Of a stretch of 64,000 bases of DNA, positions 61,232-64,000 are shown in pieces. Position 1 is the first letter of the stretch. Each line of letters begins with the position of its first letter. The notes beneath the pieces were generated by a model that was given only the letters and a program-made list of their open reading frames with translations, ran no database searches and had not been told where the DNA came from. Source of the stretch: JAAYED01 sp040772225. GTDB lineage: Bacteria; Chloroflexota; Anaerolineae; UBA1429. The stretch covers positions 992,001 through 1,056,000 of the forward strand of contig JAXGYO010000002.1 in NCBI GenBank assembly GCA_040772225.1, given 5' to 3'. A program made the position numbers and the translations under genes.

Positions 61232-62392
61232 GCGCGAATCCGTCGCCAGCATCGTCCGCGCCAGCCTGAGGAGCCCCTCTCCCAGGCGATAGAGGTACCA
61301 CCCGGGGAGCTGCCAGCTAGAGGCAAAGTCATAGCGCTCGCGCATATAGGCGGGCTGGGGAAAGAGGTGCGTCGCGACATAGCGCGCCCGCGCGCCCAGG
61401 CCGGGCATCGAGATCAGCGCGGCGTAAAACTGCAGCGTCGGGCTGCGCCGCTCAGTCGTGAGCAGCCGGTACAGGCGCGCATCCTGCCTGCCCGGCGTGA
61501 TCGCCCGCAGGCGGCAGCGCGGCGCGTTGACCGGCAAAGAAGGCCACGCCTCCGCAAGGCGATCCAGTGTACCGCTAAGGGCGCACACCAGATCGAACTC
61601 CTGGGCTGCCTGGATGACAGTATCCCAGTCCAGGCGCGCGCCCGTCTTGACGATCAACAGGGCCAGATCGAGGAGCGAGTGCAGGCCGCGAAAGCCGTGA
61701 TGCAGCGCCAGGTGCGCCGAGAGATAGACCACATTGGCCTCCGCGTCCAGCACCCGGAAGGTTTGCCCCGCGATGATCATCTGCTCGCTATGGTCCCAGA
61801 ACCAGCTCATCGGGATGCGCCGCATATAGTAGGGCACGTCGATAATGTGCCAGTGCAGCTCCACGCTGACAGGGCTGCCCTGCGGCGGCTCTAGCTGGAT
61901 CTGGTTGGTGGTCTCGAGCAATCGCCCGGGGCGCTCGTCCACCCGCGAGGGGGTATAACCCATGGCCACCAGCCGGTCGCGGCACCTCCCCACCCATTCG
62001 GGCGGCACCGCCAGGTCAATGTCGCCGATCAGGCGCAGCGCCGGGTCCGGATAATAAGTCTCCGCCAGCGCCGCCCCCTTGAGCAGCAGCAGCGGCGCCC
62101 CCACCGCGGCGAGATGCTCCGCCACGTCGCGGAGCTGCACGTATGACCGGGCATTGGCCGCAGCGGTGCGGTAAAAGGCCTGCTCCAGTAGTGCACGCAC
62201 TTCGGGAGGCATGGCGTCACGCAAAGGGGCCGCCAGCACGTGGGCCAGCGCGCCGACGTTGCTGGGGCCGACCAGCCGCAGCACGCCCTCCCAGGGGATC
62301 AGCTCCGCCGGCGGCAGACTGGCGGAATCCCATGCAGCGGCCAGGATGCGATAGACGGCCTGGCGCGGGGTGAGGAGTGGTTGCGGTTGCAT
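61184..62392 (-). CDS. Nucleotidyltransferase-family protein (RiPP-associated type)
   Basis: The 402-residue protein belongs to the uncharacterised nucleotidyltransferase family PF14907: VGAPLLLLKGAALAETYYPD and then LRLIGDIDLAVPPEWVG with the G-D-x-D metal-binding motif, VSVELHWHII, and YLSAHLALHHGFRGLHSLLD. Such proteins often accompany PqqD-like and radical SAM or lasso-peptide genes. The ATG at 62392 has no ribosome-binding site but lies only six bases past a -10, so its message may be leaderless. It is divergent from the PqqD-like gene and overlaps apnL at its 3' end. Substrate unknown. Confidence 0.83.
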   Translation of the reverse strand: MQPQPLLTPRQAVYRILAAAWDSASLPPAELIPWEGVLRLVGPSNVGALAHVLAAPLRDAMPPEVRALLEQAFYRTAAANARSYVQLRDVAEHLAAVGAPLLLLKGAALAETYYPDPALRLIGDIDLAVPPEWVGRCRDRLVAMGYTPSRVDERPGRLLETTNQIQLEPPQGSPVSVELHWHIIDVPYYMRRIPMSWFWDHSEQMIIAGQTFRVLDAEANVVYLSAHLALHHGFRGLHSLLDLALLIVKTGARLDWDTVIQAAQEFDLVCALSGTLDRLAEAWPSLPVNAPRCRLRAITPGRQDARLYRLLTTERRSPTLQFYAALISMPGLGARARYVATHLFPQPAYMRERYDFASSWQLPGWYLYRLGEGLLRLARTMLATDSRSGSEERQPVGRQRQD

Positions 62393-62398
62393 GGAGCG

Positions 62399-62427
62399 AT
62401 TGTAGCGGGATGGGGACGATCCGGCAA
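62399..62427 (-). promoter_or_regulatory. Promoter giving a probable leaderless message
   Basis: Minus strand TTGCCG (62427-62422), 17 bp spacer, TACAAT (62404-62399); the ATG begins at 62392, where transcription would start. Confidence 0.55.
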
Positions 62428-62534
62428 GACAGCTCGTTGCAGTCACGCAGTCCATCCCGGGCGCATAGCCCCCGCAAGGACTCTGGACGCGTGTGAGGCA
62501 AGTGGCAAATTCCTTTTTCGGACATCGCTTATCC

Positions 62535-62563
62535 TTGCGCCCCCGTCAATAAGGCTGTATAAT
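62535..62563 (+). promoter_or_regulatory. Predicted promoter of pqqD-radical SAM genes
   Basis: TTGCGC (62535-62540), 17 bp spacer, TATAAT (62558-62563). A 100-base leader follows with a small hairpin CCGCAC-AG-GTGCGG (62585-62598). No convincing precursor-peptide ORF was seen in it. Confidence 0.6.
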
Positions 62564-62668
62564 GTGGGCATACAGATCGGTGACCCGCACAGGTGCGGAA
62601 TAGCTGTTGTGGATCCATCAACCGCACGCGCCCGGCATTGCGGTTAGTTCGCCAATCAGGGGGCCGGA

Positions 62669-62959
62669 TTGCAAGATAACTCATGCCGCTATCGCAGAAA
62701 TCCCGACTATATCTTTCGCAAGATCGTGGACGAGTTGGTGCTGGTGCCGATCAAGCAGAACGTCGCCGACATGGACTGCATCTACACCATGAACGCCATC
62801 GGTGCTTTTATCTGGGACAGGCTGGAAGCGGACAGGACCCAGTCCGAACTCCTGACGGCGATCACGGACGAATACGATGTCGACCCGGACGTCGCGGCGG
62901 CGGATCTGCAGCAATTTCTCAGCGAGATGGCGGCCGCCGGCGCCGTCCGAGAGGTCTAG
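62669..62959 (+). CDS. PqqD-like RiPP recognition element protein
   Basis: The 96-residue protein has the PqqD fold pattern: a beta-rich start (YRRNPDYIFRKIVDELVLVP), DCIYTMNAIGAFIWDRLEAD, and the winged-helix part QSELLTAITDEYDVDPDVAA then DLQQFLSEM. PqqD-type domains hold a leader peptide for a radical SAM maturase. The start is TTG at 62669 with an AGGGGG stretch six bases upstream. The radical SAM gene begins four bases after its stop. Confidence 0.87.
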   Translation: MQDNSCRYRRNPDYIFRKIVDELVLVPIKQNVADMDCIYTMNAIGAFIWDRLEADRTQSELLTAITDEYDVDPDVAAADLQQFLSEMAAAGAVREV

Positions 62960-62962
62960 CCT

Positions 62963-64000
62963 GTGGATTGTTCAGGTTGTCCTGAGGTCGATCTGGGTGT
63001 ACTGGGCACGGAGCTGCTGGAGCAGTTGCAGGGACGCCGTTATCCGTTGAGCGGCTCCATCGAGTTGACCGAGCGCTGCAACCTGCGCTGCCTGCACTGC
63101 TACATCAACCAGCCGGCGGGCAGCCAGGAGGCCATGGCGAACGAGTTGACACTGCCGCAGATCCAGGACATACTAGACCAGATCGTGGACGCGGGCTGCC
63201 TGTTCCTGCTGGTCACCGGCGGCGAGCCGCTGCTTAGGCCCGATTTCGCCGATATCTGGCGCTACGCCAAGAACAAGGGCCTACTCCTGACGCTCTTTAC
63301 CAACGGTGTGCTGGTGACGCCCGAGATCGCCGACCTGCTGGCCGAGTACCGGCCACAACTGGTGGAGATTACGCTGTACGGGGCCACGCAGGAGACTTAC
63401 GAGCGGGTGACTGGCGTAGCGGGTTCCTATGCCCGCTGCATGCGAGGCATCGAGTTGCTGCTGGAGCGGGGCCTGCGCCTCAATCTCAAGAGCGTGCTCC
63501 TCCGGGCCAACCGCCACGAGCTCGATGACATGATCGCCTTTGCGGCACGCCTCGGGGTACAGTACCGTTTCGATGGCGTGCTCTGGCCACGGCTGGACGG
63601 CGGCCAGGGGCCGATCGAGCAGCGGCTCACTCCGGCAGAGGTGGTTGCCCTGGACAGCGAGTACCCGGAGCGTCAGCGTGAGAGAGAGGATCTCGTCCGC
63701 AGAACGGGTGCCGGATTCGCGCGGGCCAAGCAAGTATACGCTTGCGGTGCCGGCCAGCGCAGTTTTCATATCGACAGTGCCGGCCGTCTGAGCGTCTGTA
63801 TGATGGCCCGTCGCCAATCGTATGCTCTGTTGCGGGGCTCTTTCAAGACGGGTGGGAGAGGTTTTTGCCGGCGGTGATCGGTCAAAAGCGTACGCTGGGG
63901 ACCCGCTGCGAAACGTGCGACGTTAACGCGCTGTGCGCGCAGTGCCCCGGCTGGTCGCAGGCGGTGCACGGTGACGACGAGACACCAGTGGACTATATCT
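62963..64000 (+). pseudogene. Radical SAM/SPASM maturase, frameshifted, partial at right edge
   Basis: The first frame (62963-63877) gives 304 residues: radical SAM cluster TERCNLRCLHCYINQPAG, GGEP in LVTGGEPLLRP, and the start of a SPASM domain (CGAGQRSFHIDSAGRLSVCM). The frame then stops at 63877. From 63853 the +2 frame continues as WERFLPAVIGQKRT, TRCETCDVNALCAQCPGW and on to the window end without a stop, completing the SPASM cysteines. A single base is therefore missing between 63850 and 63853 (GACGGGTGGGAG). It is either a sequencing error or a true mutation. A GTG start with GAGG upstream follows the PqqD-like gene. PqqE/AnSME-like RiPP maturation is the expected role. Confidence 0.82.

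Noticed and set aside
62562..62647. Short ORFs in the pqqD leader (13 and 12 codons) as RiPP precursors
   Set aside because: The first starts inside the -10 element, the second has no ribosome-binding site, and neither resembles a leader-core peptide.

Overview
The window is a 64 kb stretch of a high-GC bacterial chromosome carrying core housekeeping genes next to catabolic and cofactor loci. Several traits suggest a Chloroflexota bacterium, probably Anaerolineae-like: an AmaP/Asp23 envelope locus, a LuxR-HTH/Kelch one-component regulator, an NfnAB pair, a TupABC tungstate transporter, and an unrecognised two-gene family next to tRNA-Val. This placement is inferred from gene content; no rRNA is present to confirm it. 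I see no insertion sequence, phage gene, integrase or CRISPR array.

Layout. (1) 1-1201, minus: N-terminal part of a SNF2-type helicase running off the left edge. (2) 1358-4747: a sugar-oxidation set (Gfo/Idh/MocA dehydrogenase, SMP-30 lactonase, RspA/ManD-type sugar-acid dehydratase). (3) 4904-17202: housekeeping block aspS-rnc-smc, convergent scpB, amaP divergent from polA-argS, then tRNA-Val. (4) 17282-19407: an unrecognised pair. (5) 19511-24295: YfhO-like membrane protein, polyol-type dehydrogenase and tandem-SIS protein. (6) 24308-29402, minus: nfnB/nfnA, small membrane proteins, DUF503, OsmC, and a LuxR-TM-Kelch regulator. (7) 29560-31972: HhH-GPD glycosylase, small helical protein and ArsA-type ATPase. 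(8) 31975-38803: carbohydrate block (Gfo protein without the EKP motif, zinc dehydrogenase, mannose-6-P isomerase, TIM-barrel isomerase, GH2 beta-mannosidase). (9) 38871-43820: site-2 protease, Bcp, tatB-tatC, nusB, Asp23, DUF177-rpmF. (10) 43984-51905: molybdenum/tungsten locus with a Moco-type riboswitch before moaB-moeA-moeA-moaA-moaC-MOSC, and the tungstate transporter tupBCA on the opposite strand behind a second riboswitch of the same class. (11) 51918-57355, minus: GH42 beta-galactosidase and a PhnDCE-type transporter whose permease has an RDD-like N-terminus and a large membrane insert. (12) 57651-61231: a compact set matching D-apionate catabolism (ApnO-, OiaC- and ApnL-like). (13) 61184-64000: nucleotidyltransferase, PqqD-like protein and radical SAM/SPASM protein, the edge of a probable RiPP-type locus; the SPASM gene is frameshifted near 63851.

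How they fit. The metabolic genes describe a degrader of plant-type polysaccharides (mannan, galactosides, branched sugar acids) using oxidation/lactonase/dehydratase routes. NfnAB and Mo/W cofactor synthesis suggest low-potential or anaerobic redox chemistry. Promoters fit a sigma70-type consensus with 16-18 bp spacers, several with an extended -10. The most notable regulatory feature is the pair of Moco-family riboswitches, each ending in an intrinsic terminator, which would couple cofactor level to both cofactor synthesis and tungstate uptake.
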